Shown here: positions 25,371-33,456 of the stretch, piece after piece
Layout of the letters: each line of letters starts with the position of its first letter
How positions within the stretch are numbered: position 1 is the first letter of the stretch
Assembly: GCA_023460975.1 (NCBI GenBank)
Contig: JAEWOG010000016.1
Coordinates: 86,777-150,776, forward strand
Source of the DNA: Actinomycetes bacterium
GTDB lineage: Bacteria; Actinomycetota; Actinomycetes; Propionibacteriales; Nocardioidaceae
DNA: 64,000 nucleotides
Direction of reading: 5' to 3'
Program-made: the position numbers and the translations under genes
The notes under the pieces: model-generated
Told to the model about the DNA's origin: nothing
Seen by the model: the letters and a program-made list of their open reading frames with translations, nothing else
Databases searched by the model: none

Positions 25371-26488
25371 GCCGACGCCTCCTGGGCAATCATCTCGGGG
25401 AACTGGTCCGGGTTGTCCGGATCGAGCAACTGGTCCGACCAGAACATCGTGACCAGGTCACCCTCGCCCACGTTGCGGATGTTGTGCACCCACAGCGCCG
25501 GCATGTCGACGATGGCGGGGCGTTGCCCGCTCACCCGGAAGGTCACGACCTCGTCGTGCCACAACCGGCGCAACTGGATCTCGGCCTCGCCCGAGACGAC
25601 GACGAAACGCTCCACCTTGTGCAGGTGGTAGTGCTCGCCGCGCTTCTGACCCGGCCGCGTCGTCGACATGTACGCCATCCCCTGGCCGCCCAGGACCCGT
25701 ACGGTCTCGAACAGCTCGCCGCGCGGATCCGCGTTCACCTTGGGGTGGATCGGCCACATCTGGGGGAACGTGGCGGCACGGAACGTGTTGAACAGGTTGC
25801 GACGCATCGTGGAGCCCAGGTCCGGCAGGTCGCCCCCGGACTGGTAGCACGCGCGGAACTCCTCGAACGCCGCCAGGACGTCGCTGATGAGGACCGGCTC
25901 CCCCGCGACCACCCGGGAACCCTCGGTCCCGATCGCCGCGATCAGCTCAGCCGCCGCGTCCTGGGCGTGCAGCAGCTCGATCGCACGGTCGTCGCTGACC
26001 GTCGGCGCCTGCCCCGTCGCCACCGCGTGGGCGAACGTCGCGACGAACGAGTTGTAGCCCGGCCGCCCGTGCTCGCCGAAGAGGTTGGGCAGCAACAGGT
26101 CGGCAAAACGAGACCCCAGCACCTCGGCGGTGGCCGCGAGCAGCTCGGCCGCGCGCGCCTTGCCCCGACCGTACGGGTTGTCGAGCTGGGCCTGCACCGA
26201 GTTCGCAAACACCACGTCGACCGCTCGACCGCCGCGCACCAACGCAGCGGACAGGTCCTCGGCCAGGCGCACATTGCCCTGCTCGACCGCCTCGTCACTG
26301 TCGGCACGGTTGACGCCCGCGATGTGCACCACGGCATCGACGTCGGCCAGCGTCACGGCCAGGCCGTCCGCGTCGGCGAAGTCGTCGCGGCCCAGCCGTA
26401 CGACCTCCACGTCCTGGTGCAACGCCCGCAGCCGGCATGCCGTGTGCCAGCCCAGGAAGCCGAAGCCTCCCGTGATCGCGACCTTCAC
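25367..26488 (-). CDS. capF: CapF-type reductase with C-terminal cupin (UDP-L-FucNAc pathway)
   Basis: A 373-residue bifunctional protein. Residues 1 to about 240 are an SDR domain (GGFGFLGWH nucleotide motif, PYGRGK as the Tyr/Lys motif). From about residue 250 a cupin domain follows (STMRRNLFNTFRAATFP, HPKVNADPRGELFE, RPGQKRGEHYHLHKVERFVVVSG, VHNIRNVGEGDLVTMFW). This architecture is diagnostic of S. aureus CapF / E. coli FnlB / P. aeruginosa WbjC. The cupin domain epimerises at C3 and the SDR domain reduces the 4-keto group with NADPH. It is coupled by ATGA to the SDR gene upstream and CapG downstream. Confidence 0.92.
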   Translation of the reverse strand: MKVAITGGFGFLGWHTACRLRALHQDVEVVRLGRDDFADADGLAVTLADVDAVVHIAGVNRADSDEAVEQGNVRLAEDLSAALVRGGRAVDVVFANSVQAQLDNPYGRGKARAAELLAATAEVLGSRFADLLLPNLFGEHGRPGYNSFVATFAHAVATGQAPTVSDDRAIELLHAQDAAAELIAAIGTEGSRVVAGEPVLISDVLAAFEEFRACYQSGGDLPDLGSTMRRNLFNTFRAATFPQMWPIHPKVNADPRGELFETVRVLGGQGMAYMSTTRPGQKRGEHYHLHKVERFVVVSGEAEIQLRRLWHDEVVTFRVSGQRPAIVDMPALWVHNIRNVGEGDLVTMFWSDQLLDPDNPDQFPEMIAQEASA

Positions 26489-27417
26489 CGTTCCTCCTCC
26501 GACGCCAGCGCCTGCCAGCCCTCATGTCCCACTGGAACCGACCAGCCCTGTGCCGTCAGCCAACTCTCTGCCTGCTCCTGCCCCAGCCACAGCAACTCGA
26601 CCCTCCGCGCGTTGGCCGCCGTCGGTCGGTGGAGCCGGCCCACCCGCTTGGCCAGGGCCACGATGCCTCGCGCGAGCACCCGGGGGATGCGTCGAGGACG
26701 CCGACCGCCCGACAGATCGGTCATCAGCGACGTGACCGTGACCCCTTCGGAGGGATGGTGGACGACAGCAGGAACCGCGCCTTCGCGGACCGCGAGTTCT
26801 GCGACCGCGGCGGCCACGTTCGGCAGCAACGCCTGCGGCGTCAGCTGGTCTCCGGGCGACGCCACCGTCGCCGCCGGCGAGGTCGCGATCCGACGAATCA
26901 TGCGAGTGACCCGTCGTTGCGGGGCGTGCACCGAGGGTGGGCGGTAGCGCACCCGCTCGACCGACGCAGGGGACTCCCGCACGACGATCTCGCCCAGCAC
27001 CTTCGACGCCGAATAGGGCGAGAACGGGCGCAGGTCCTCCGAGTCGTCCAGCACGGGCTTGTCGTTCTGCACCACGGCCGAACTGACATGCACCACCCGC
27101 CGTACGCCCGCCAACGATGCCGCCTCCATCACCAGGGCAGGGAGCACCGCGTTGGCGCCGAAGAGAGCGTCCTCATCGAGGGAGGACGCGTCCGGGTTGC
27201 CTGCCGCGTTGACCACGACCTCCACGCCCGCGAACGCCTTCACCAGATCCGACACGGCCCCATGGCCGCGCACCTGCGCACCGACGTCGGCCACCGACCG
27301 TGCCGGGCTGCTGAGCCGAGGAGCCGGTACGGCCACGACCTCGGCGCTCGACTCCAGCGCCTCGCGGACCGCTCCCCCCACGAACCCACTGGCGCCCAGC
27401 AGTGCCACGCGCTTCAT
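26485..27417 (-). CDS. NAD(P)-dependent SDR, WbjF/WbpV-like
   Basis: A 310-residue extended short-chain dehydrogenase (GASGFVGGAV nucleotide motif, HVSSAVVQND, PYSASKVLGE). Its position between a FucNAc-type transferase and CapF matches wbjF in the P. aeruginosa O11 locus. A related enzyme, WbpV, reduces the 4-keto-6-deoxy product of WbpM to a QuiNAc-type sugar. I infer it makes UDP-D-QuiNAc or UDP-D-FucNAc, the probable first sugar on the lipid carrier. The C-terminal 60 residues are unusual (basic, with WLTAQGWSVPV). Coupled to both neighbours by ATGA overlaps. Confidence 0.7.
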   Translation of the reverse strand: MKRVALLGASGFVGGAVREALESSAEVVAVPAPRLSSPARSVADVGAQVRGHGAVSDLVKAFAGVEVVVNAAGNPDASSLDEDALFGANAVLPALVMEAASLAGVRRVVHVSSAVVQNDKPVLDDSEDLRPFSPYSASKVLGEIVVRESPASVERVRYRPPSVHAPQRRVTRMIRRIATSPAATVASPGDQLTPQALLPNVAAAVAELAVREGAVPAVVHHPSEGVTVTSLMTDLSGGRRPRRIPRVLARGIVALAKRVGRLHRPTAANARRVELLWLGQEQAESWLTAQGWSVPVGHEGWQALASEEER

Positions 27418-28646
27418 GACGTCCTCCTCGCTCGGGCAGCACCCTCGAGCGCCTTCTCCAACTCGGCAGCGCCCACGGACGCCCCGAGGCGGGACTCGTA
27501 GAAGCGACGGCCGCGCTCACCGAGGTCGTCCAGCTCGTCCTGCGACAAAGCACTCGCCCGCGTGAACAACGCTGCCAGTGCATCCACGTCACCCGCCGGA
27601 GCGCTCCACCCGGCACCGGACTCGTCCGTGAGTCGCGCGGCATCGCCGGGGGCAGACGTGATGAGGGGGCGACCGCTGGCCAGGATCGCCTGGATCTTGC
27701 TCGGCATCGTCAGGTGGAAGAGGGGGTCGTCCTTGAGACAGACCAGCTGCACGTCAGCGTCGGCCAGCACCTCGGCCATCTCAGCCAACGTGCGCGAGCC
27801 CTCGAAGCGCACGTGGTCACTGACGCCCAGGTCGGAGGCGAGGCGTCGCAACGACTCCTCCGCCACGCCGCTGCCGATCATCCGCAGCGTGACGTCCACG
27901 GACGTCCGCGCCTTCGCCAGCGCCCGTACGGCCGTGTCGAGGCCCTGGACGTCGCCGAAGTTGCCGGCGTACATCACCTCGAGACCCTCCGGACGGCGCG
28001 GCCTGCGCGCCACGGGATGGAAGACGTCCTCGTCGATCCAGTTGTGCACCACGGTGATCGCCCCGGCCGGTACGCCGCGTTCGACGAGCAAGTCCTTCAT
28101 CCCGGGCGAGATGACCGCGATGTGGGAAGCCGCACGGTAGACGGCGTTGCAGAAGCGGTGCAGGAGCCATTCGCTGGGTCGCACCAGCCGAGCAGGCATC
28201 ATGCCGGTCGCCGTCACCGTGTCCGGCCACACGTCCTGCACGTAGAGCACGAACGGAGTGCCGAAGATGCGTCGTACGACCCAGCCCGCCGCACCCACTG
28301 TGCCGGGTGTCGAGTAGACCAGCACGGCGTCAGCCCGCCGCGCCACGAAGGCGCCCAGGGTGCTCGCCGAAAACATGAAGCTCAAGAAGTTCACGATCCG
28401 ACGCGCAGCCGAATCGTCGTGGCTGGCGAACAGCGGCACCCGGTGCACCTTCACGCCACGCAACACTTCGCGGGCGTACGGCTTGACCCGGTAGCCCTGG
28501 TAGAGCTCACCCGTCGGATAGTTGGGGAACCCGGTCACCACCTCGACCTCGTGCCCGCGGCCCTGCAGGGCGCGCACGATCGCGCCGGGGATGGCCGCCG
28601 ACCCGACCTCCGGGTCGTACCACTGACTGATCATCGCGATCTTCAC
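27414..28646 (-). CDS. GT4 glycosyltransferase, WbuB/WbjE-like (L-FucNAc transferase candidate)
   Basis: A 410-residue GT-B enzyme starting KIAMISQWYDPEVGSAAIPGAI. VVTGFPNYPTGELYQGY, LYVQDVWPDTVTATGMM and the FHLTMPSKIQAILASGRPL nucleotide-sugar region match the WbuB/WcaI group that transfers L-FucNAc. The start is GTG 28646, overlapping the preceding stop (GTGA) with GGGAGG upstream. It lies between the initiating transferase gene and the SDR gene. Donor specificity is inferred from the neighbours. Confidence 0.8.
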   Translation of the reverse strand: MKIAMISQWYDPEVGSAAIPGAIVRALQGRGHEVEVVTGFPNYPTGELYQGYRVKPYAREVLRGVKVHRVPLFASHDDSAARRIVNFLSFMFSASTLGAFVARRADAVLVYSTPGTVGAAGWVVRRIFGTPFVLYVQDVWPDTVTATGMMPARLVRPSEWLLHRFCNAVYRAASHIAVISPGMKDLLVERGVPAGAITVVHNWIDEDVFHPVARRPRRPEGLEVMYAGNFGDVQGLDTAVRALAKARTSVDVTLRMIGSGVAEESLRRLASDLGVSDHVRFEGSRTLAEMAEVLADADVQLVCLKDDPLFHLTMPSKIQAILASGRPLITSAPGDAARLTDESGAGWSAPAGDVDALAALFTRASALSQDELDDLGERGRRFYESRLGASVGAAELEKALEGAARARRTS

Positions 28647-29626
28647 ACCGACACCTCCCGCCCAGCGATCCGCGGCACACAGAGATACGCCATCACGCAC
28701 CCAGCCGACAAGGCCACGGCCACCGGCCACGGGGCCAGCGCCACGCTCAGGCAGACCGCGGCGCTCGCGCCGGCGCAGAGCAGGGCCGAGGCCGGGTGCG
28801 ACCAGCCGCCATCGACGAGGCGCTGATAGACGTGCTCGCGGTGCGCCTCACCGATCCGGCGACCGTCGCGCGCACGCTTGATGAGCACCCACCCGGTGTC
28901 GGCGCCATAGACCACGAGCGGAGCGACAGCCACCAAGGCCGGAGCGCCGCCCGCCCAGCCGAGCACGGACGTGGCCACGATGAGCAGTCCGATGCCATAG
29001 CTGCCGACATCGCCGAGGAAGATGCGCGCCACCGGCACGTTCCACGGCGCGAAGCCGAGCATCGCGCCCAGGACGACGGCCCCCAGCACCTGGGCCTGCG
29101 CGACGTCGTGCACGCCGCCCTGCCACAGCCACCAGAGGCCGGCCACGGCTCCGGTGAACGACGAGATCCCGTTGATGCCGTCCATGAAGTTGTACGCGTT
29201 CACGTACCCCACCACGGCCACCAGCGACACCGCCCAGAAGACCAGGCCCGGTACGCCCGCGGTGCCCAGCGTGGCGCTGAGGGCGACCACCGCCACGGCC
29301 GCCACGATCTGCGCCGCCAAACGCGACCGGCTGGACAGCGAGCTGCGATCGTCGGCGAAGCCCACCGCTGCCAGCGCCAGCGCGACCCCCACCACGACCA
29401 GGACCGCACGGTCCACCCGATCGACGTCGATGAGGGCAGTCATCGCAACACCGAAGACGACCGCAGCCATCACCGCCAGGCCACCGCCCCGCGGTACCGG
29501 GCGCGCGTGGGAGGAGCGGGCGTTGGGGACGTCCATCAGCTGGACCCGGTGCAGCACCGGGACCAGGCAGCCGGTCAGCAGAACCGCGGCGGCGAAGGTG
29601 ACGAGGGGGATGACGACAGGCAGCAT
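28643..29626 (-). CDS. wbpL: Undecaprenyl-phosphate HexNAc-1-P transferase (WbpL/WecA family)
   Basis: A 327-residue polytopic membrane protein of the MraY/WecA/WbpL family with about 10-11 helices. Conserved cytoplasmic motifs are present: PNARSSHARPVPRGGG, GFADDRSSLSSRSRL, YNFMDGINGIS, FLGDVGSYGIG and the histidine segment GEAHREHVYQRLV. It starts the repeat unit by moving an amino-sugar phosphate from UDP-sugar to the lipid carrier. With WbpM- and WbjF-like enzymes beside it, QuiNAc or FucNAc is a likely starter; GlcNAc is possible. Confidence 0.88.
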   Translation of the reverse strand: MLPVVIPLVTFAAAVLLTGCLVPVLHRVQLMDVPNARSSHARPVPRGGGLAVMAAVVFGVAMTALIDVDRVDRAVLVVVGVALALAAVGFADDRSSLSSRSRLAAQIVAAVAVVALSATLGTAGVPGLVFWAVSLVAVVGYVNAYNFMDGINGISSFTGAVAGLWWLWQGGVHDVAQAQVLGAVVLGAMLGFAPWNVPVARIFLGDVGSYGIGLLIVATSVLGWAGGAPALVAVAPLVVYGADTGWVLIKRARDGRRIGEAHREHVYQRLVDGGWSHPASALLCAGASAAVCLSVALAPWPVAVALSAGCVMAYLCVPRIAGREVSV

Positions 29627-29634
29627 CGCAACGA

Positions 29635-30651
29635 TCAGAGCAGAGCGCGGAACGCCGGCAGGGACAGCAGCACCTCGGCCACCGCCGCGGCGTCGAGACG
29701 CTCGGTGTTGTGGGAGTGATAGTCCTCGACGGAGGCCTCGTCCCGGTCACCCTCGTCGAAGTACTGGCTGTAGTTGAGGTCGCGCGCGTCGACCGACACC
29801 CGGAAGTAGTCGCCCTGGTCCTCGGCCCGCGCCAACTCCTCGCGGGTGGCGAGCGTTTCGTACAGCTTCTCCCCGTGGCGGGTGCCGATCACCTGCAGGT
29901 CGGCCTCGACGCCCATCGCGAGCGCGACCCCCTTGGCGAGGTCCTCGACCGTGCTCGCCGGGGCCTTGCGGATGAAGAGATCACCGGGACGGGCGTGCGT
30001 GAAGGCGTGGTCCACCAGCAGCACGGCCTCGTCCAACGACATCAGGAAGCGGGTCATGCTCGGGTCCGTGAGGGTCAACGGCCGCCCCTGCTTGAGCTGC
30101 TCGACGAACAACGGGATCACCGACCCCCGCGAGCACATCACGTTGCCGTAGCGCACCGTGGACACCACCGTGTCCGACCCCGGGTTGTTGCGGGCGAAGG
30201 CCTGCGCGACCTTCTCCATCATCGCCTTCGACATGCCCATCGCGTTGACGGGGTACGCCGCCTTGTCGGTGCCCAGGCAGACCACCGACCGCACGCCGTT
30301 GGCGTTGCTGGCCTCGATCACGTTGGAGCTGCCCAGCACGTTGGTCTTGACCGCCTCGAGCGGGAAGAACTCACAGCTGGGGACCTGCTTCAACGCGGCC
30401 GCGTGGAAGACGTAGTCCACCCCGCGCGTGGCGCGGTCCACGCTGTCGTAGTCGCGGACGTCGCCGATGTGGAACCGGACCCGATCGTCGGCCACGCGCC
30501 GACGCATGTCGTCCTGCTTGAGCTCGTCGCGGCTGAACACCCGCACCTGCGCCACCCCGAGGTCGAGGAGACGACGTACGACGGTGGCACCGAAAGAGCC
30601 GGTGCCACCGGTGACGAGGACGACGGAACTGGAATCGACTTCAGCCGACAC
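29635..30651 (-). CDS. capE: UDP-GlcNAc 4,6-dehydratase / 5-epimerase (CapE/FnlA/WbjB type)
   Basis: A 338-residue SDR that begins L-FucNAc synthesis from UDP-GlcNAc. The nucleotide motif is VTGGTGSFGATVV. FSRDELKQDDMRR and HAAALKQVPSCEFFPLEAVKTNV are signatures of the CapE/FlaA1 group, and the catalytic region is LGTDKAAYPVNAMGMSK. The C-terminal NTERLDAAAVAEVL region also matches CapE. The start is GTG 30651; its Shine-Dalgarno is weak (GGAG 12 bases away). It lies 45 bases after wbpM and 8 bases before wbpL, in the same operon. Confidence 0.92.
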   Translation of the reverse strand: MSAEVDSSSVVLVTGGTGSFGATVVRRLLDLGVAQVRVFSRDELKQDDMRRRVADDRVRFHIGDVRDYDSVDRATRGVDYVFHAAALKQVPSCEFFPLEAVKTNVLGSSNVIEASNANGVRSVVCLGTDKAAYPVNAMGMSKAMMEKVAQAFARNNPGSDTVVSTVRYGNVMCSRGSVIPLFVEQLKQGRPLTLTDPSMTRFLMSLDEAVLLVDHAFTHARPGDLFIRKAPASTVEDLAKGVALAMGVEADLQVIGTRHGEKLYETLATREELARAEDQGDYFRVSVDARDLNYSQYFDEGDRDEASVEDYHSHNTERLDAAAVAEVLLSLPAFRALL

Positions 30652-30696
30652 AGGGCATGCTCTCCATTCGGAAGTGGCGCGGGGGTGGGGCGAAGC

Positions 30697-32526
30697 TCAG
30701 AGCGCAGTCGAGGAGTCGTTCACCGGCCGCAGGGAGGCCCACTGTGACAGAACAGAGCGCAGGGCGACGGCGTCAGACCGCAGGTCGAACTGCGCCACCT
30801 CACTGGCCACCAGCGGCGCCACCTCGGCGGTCGAGATCAGCGGGTGCACCGAGGATCCGTACGACTCCGTGTCGCCGAAGAGCCGCTCGTGGAGCTTCTC
30901 CCCCTCGCGCAGTCCGGTGTGGACGATCTCGATCTTCTTGCCCGACAGGGCGATCAACTGCTCGGCCATGTCCTGGATCCGCATCGGCTCGCCCATGTCG
31001 AGAATCATCACCTCGCCCGCAGACCCGATCGCGCCGGCCTGGATGACGAGCTGGACGGCTTCCTCGACGGTCATGAAGTAGCGGGTGATGTCGGGGTGCG
31101 TGACGGTGATCGGTCCGCCCGCGGCGATCTGTGCGGTGAACGCGTGCAGCACCGACCCGCGGCTGCCCAGGACGTTGCCGAAGCGGACGCTGAGGTAGGT
31201 CCCCTGCCCCAGCCCGGCCGCGCCCGCCGTGAGGCGCTCGGCGGTGCGCTTGGTTGCGCCCAGCACGCTGGTGGGGTCGGCGGCCTTGTCGGTCGAGATG
31301 TTGACGAAGGTCTCCACCCCGACCTGCAGCGCCGCCTCCAGGGTGTTGGCCGTGCCGAGCACGTTGGTCCGGAAACCCTCGTGCGGGTACTGCTCCAGCA
31401 TGGGCAGGTGCTTGAGGGCGGCCGCGTGGAAGACGACCTCGGGCCGACGGTCCGCGAAGATCTGCGCCAGGACGTCCTTGTCGCGGATGTCGCACAGGAC
31501 CACATCCGGCGAGTCCAGCAGTGCCCGCCCGCGCAGCGACAGCTGCACCGAGTGCAGCGCCGACTCGTCGCGGTCCAGCATGATCAGCTCTGCCGGGGCA
31601 AACCCATCGATCTGGCGGCACAACTCGGATCCGATGGACCCACCGGCGCCGGTCACCAGGACACGCTTGCCGGTGACGTAGCCCGCGATCGCGCTCAGGT
31701 CCGTCTCGACGGCCGCGCGGCCCAGGACGTCGTGCATGTTGATGTCGCGCACGTCGCGTACGTCCGCGCCCGACGACATCGACTCTGCCAGCGACGGCAG
31801 CACCTTGACGGTGACGCCCAGCGCCAGCGCACGCTCGGTGAGCGGCTTGAGCAGGTCGCGGTCGGGAGCGCTGACAGCGATGACGACGGACTCGACATCA
31901 TGCTCGGCAACGACAGACTCGAAGTCGGCCACGGTGCCCAGGACGGCCACGCCGTAGTGGCGACGGTGCCGCTTCCACGGGTCATCGTCGAGGAACCCGA
32001 CGGGCGTCATCCCCGACTCGGGGCTGCCCAGCATCGAGTGCACCAACCGGCTCCCGCTGAAGCCGGCGCCGATGACCAGAGTGCGCGAGGCGCCGCCGTG
32101 GGCGGCGAAGGCGTTGTCGGACTGCTGGCGCCACCACGCGCGGCCGAGAACCATCAGGCACAGCGCGAGGAAGGTGCCACCCAGCGGCACCGAGCGCGCG
32201 ATCCAGGACGGCCAGATCACCGAGTTGGCGACGAAGACGATGACGCCGGCCGTGAGCGCCGTCCAGCCCAGGAAGACCGTCTCGTCGATCGTCGCCACGC
32301 CGTAGCGACCGCGGTAGACCGCGAACCACGTGCCGACCACCCAGTGGAGCGCGATCGCCGCCACGACGACCACGGCCCAGTGGCCGAGCATCGCGGAGTC
32401 GGTGTCGGATCCATACCGGGCCCACACGGCGATGAGGTAGCCGACGAACAGGGCGACGGCGTCCACGCCCATCAGCACGAGGGTCCGCTGGGATCTCAAC
32501 CCGCGTGCCAATGCGTCCCTTGTCAT
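30697..32526 (-). CDS. wbpM: Membrane UDP-GlcNAc 4,6-dehydratase (WbpM/CapD type)
   Basis: A 609-residue protein. About 140 N-terminal residues form four transmembrane helices, then a CoA-binding-like Rossmann domain follows, then a catalytic SDR from about residue 285 (TGAGGSIGSELCRQI, NAD motif; active-site STDKAADPTSVLGATKR near residue 410). WbpM enzymes make UDP-4-keto-6-deoxy-GlcNAc, the precursor of QuiNAc and FucNAc. It is the first gene of the long minus-strand polysaccharide operon. ATG 32526 has GGGGG upstream; an extension to 32598 would cross a palindromic operator. Confidence 0.92.
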   Translation of the reverse strand: MTRDALARGLRSQRTLVLMGVDAVALFVGYLIAVWARYGSDTDSAMLGHWAVVVVAAIALHWVVGTWFAVYRGRYGVATIDETVFLGWTALTAGVIVFVANSVIWPSWIARSVPLGGTFLALCLMVLGRAWWRQQSDNAFAAHGGASRTLVIGAGFSGSRLVHSMLGSPESGMTPVGFLDDDPWKRHRRHYGVAVLGTVADFESVVAEHDVESVVIAVSAPDRDLLKPLTERALALGVTVKVLPSLAESMSSGADVRDVRDINMHDVLGRAAVETDLSAIAGYVTGKRVLVTGAGGSIGSELCRQIDGFAPAELIMLDRDESALHSVQLSLRGRALLDSPDVVLCDIRDKDVLAQIFADRRPEVVFHAAALKHLPMLEQYPHEGFRTNVLGTANTLEAALQVGVETFVNISTDKAADPTSVLGATKRTAERLTAGAAGLGQGTYLSVRFGNVLGSRGSVLHAFTAQIAAGGPITVTHPDITRYFMTVEEAVQLVIQAGAIGSAGEVMILDMGEPMRIQDMAEQLIALSGKKIEIVHTGLREGEKLHERLFGDTESYGSSVHPLISTAEVAPLVASEVAQFDLRSDAVALRSVLSQWASLRPVNDSSTAL

Positions 32527-32549
32527 CACGACCCCCACGTCTACCCGAA

Positions 32550-32570
32550 CTGGACCAGAGTCTGGTCCAG
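32550..32570. promoter_or_regulatory. Perfect palindrome between divergent wbpM and kinase cassette
   Basis: Arms CTGGACCAGA and TCTGGTCCAG flank a single G. It lies 24 bases upstream of the wbpM start and 70 bases upstream of the HprK-like gene, in the only intergenic space between the two divergent operons. It is a candidate operator for both; no regulator gene is adjacent. Confidence 0.55.
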
Positions 32571-32640
32571 ATCGGCGCACAGCACCATGGAATCTCACAA
32601 AATGCCGCTCAGAGTTCTGGACAGCCCGCTGTGAGCCTCA

Positions 32641-33456
32641 ATGAGAACTACGCTGCGGTCCATGTCTGCCCGGTCCACGTCTGCCCACACGCTCACCTTG
32701 GAAGCGATCGGTGTCGCGGTCGATCTCGAGATCACCGGTGCCGACCTCGCTGACGCCGTCGAGCGAGCATGGGTCGATGCCCGCACCGAGGGCGACCACG
32801 ATGCCGAGCGGCCCCGGGTGACGCTCACCGTTGCCTGCAACGACCAGTCCGCCAACGTCACCGGGAGCGACGTCGACGAGGTGCTCCACCGGTTGTCGCC
32901 GGCCGTCACGCTGGCGGCCCTCGAGGCGCGCGCCGGCGAGTTGATCCTCCTGCACGCGGCCGCGCTCGCCAACCCGGAGACGGGCGCGACCGCCGTACTC
33001 GTCGCCGCATCCGGCACGGGCAAGACGACCGCCTCGCAGGCGTTCGGCACCGAGCTCGTCTACCTGAGTGACGAGACCGCGGGCATCACCGAGGACGGGG
33101 AGGTGCTGCGCTATCGCAAGCCCCTCTCGATCGTGGAGGACGGGCACCTCAAGGCCCAGATCGCCGCCTCCGAGCGCGGCCTGAGCACCGGCGAGGTCCG
33201 CGGGCGACTCGCGGCCCTGATCCTCCTCGACCGCTCCGACACCTACGACCGCGACGTCGTGGTCGAGCCGATCGAGACGGTGGACGCCCTGGCGCTGCTG
33301 GCGCCCCAGGCATCCGCACTCGCCCGGACGGAGCGTCCCCTGCACCGCCTCGCCGACGTCGTACGCATGGCCGGCGGACTGCGCCGGGTCCGCTACCGAG
33401 AGTCCGCCGACATCGTCCCGGTCATCTCCCAGATGCTCGGGACCCCCGCTCAGTGA
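32641..33456 (+). CDS. HPr-kinase-like (HprK-related) protein
   Basis: A 271-residue protein with a P-loop AASGTGKTT (residues 122-130) followed by SQAFGTELVYLSDETAGI, the layout of HprK-related kinases. The N-terminal 100 residues are divergent. It lacks the normal HprK partner (no HPr gene in the window). Its immediate partners are two PqqD-like proteins and a nucleotidyltransferase domain. Comparable kinases phosphorylate RiPP precursors (lasso peptides) or act in exopolysaccharide loci. Which applies here is unknown. The stop overlaps the next start (GTGA). Confidence 0.75.
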   Translation: MRTTLRSMSARSTSAHTLTLEAIGVAVDLEITGADLADAVERAWVDARTEGDHDAERPRVTLTVACNDQSANVTGSDVDEVLHRLSPAVTLAALEARAGELILLHAAALANPETGATAVLVAASGTGKTTASQAFGTELVYLSDETAGITEDGEVLRYRKPLSIVEDGHLKAQIAASERGLSTGEVRGRLAALILLDRSDTYDRDVVVEPIETVDALALLAPQASALARTERPLHRLADVVRMAGGLRRVRYRESADIVPVISQMLGTPAQ

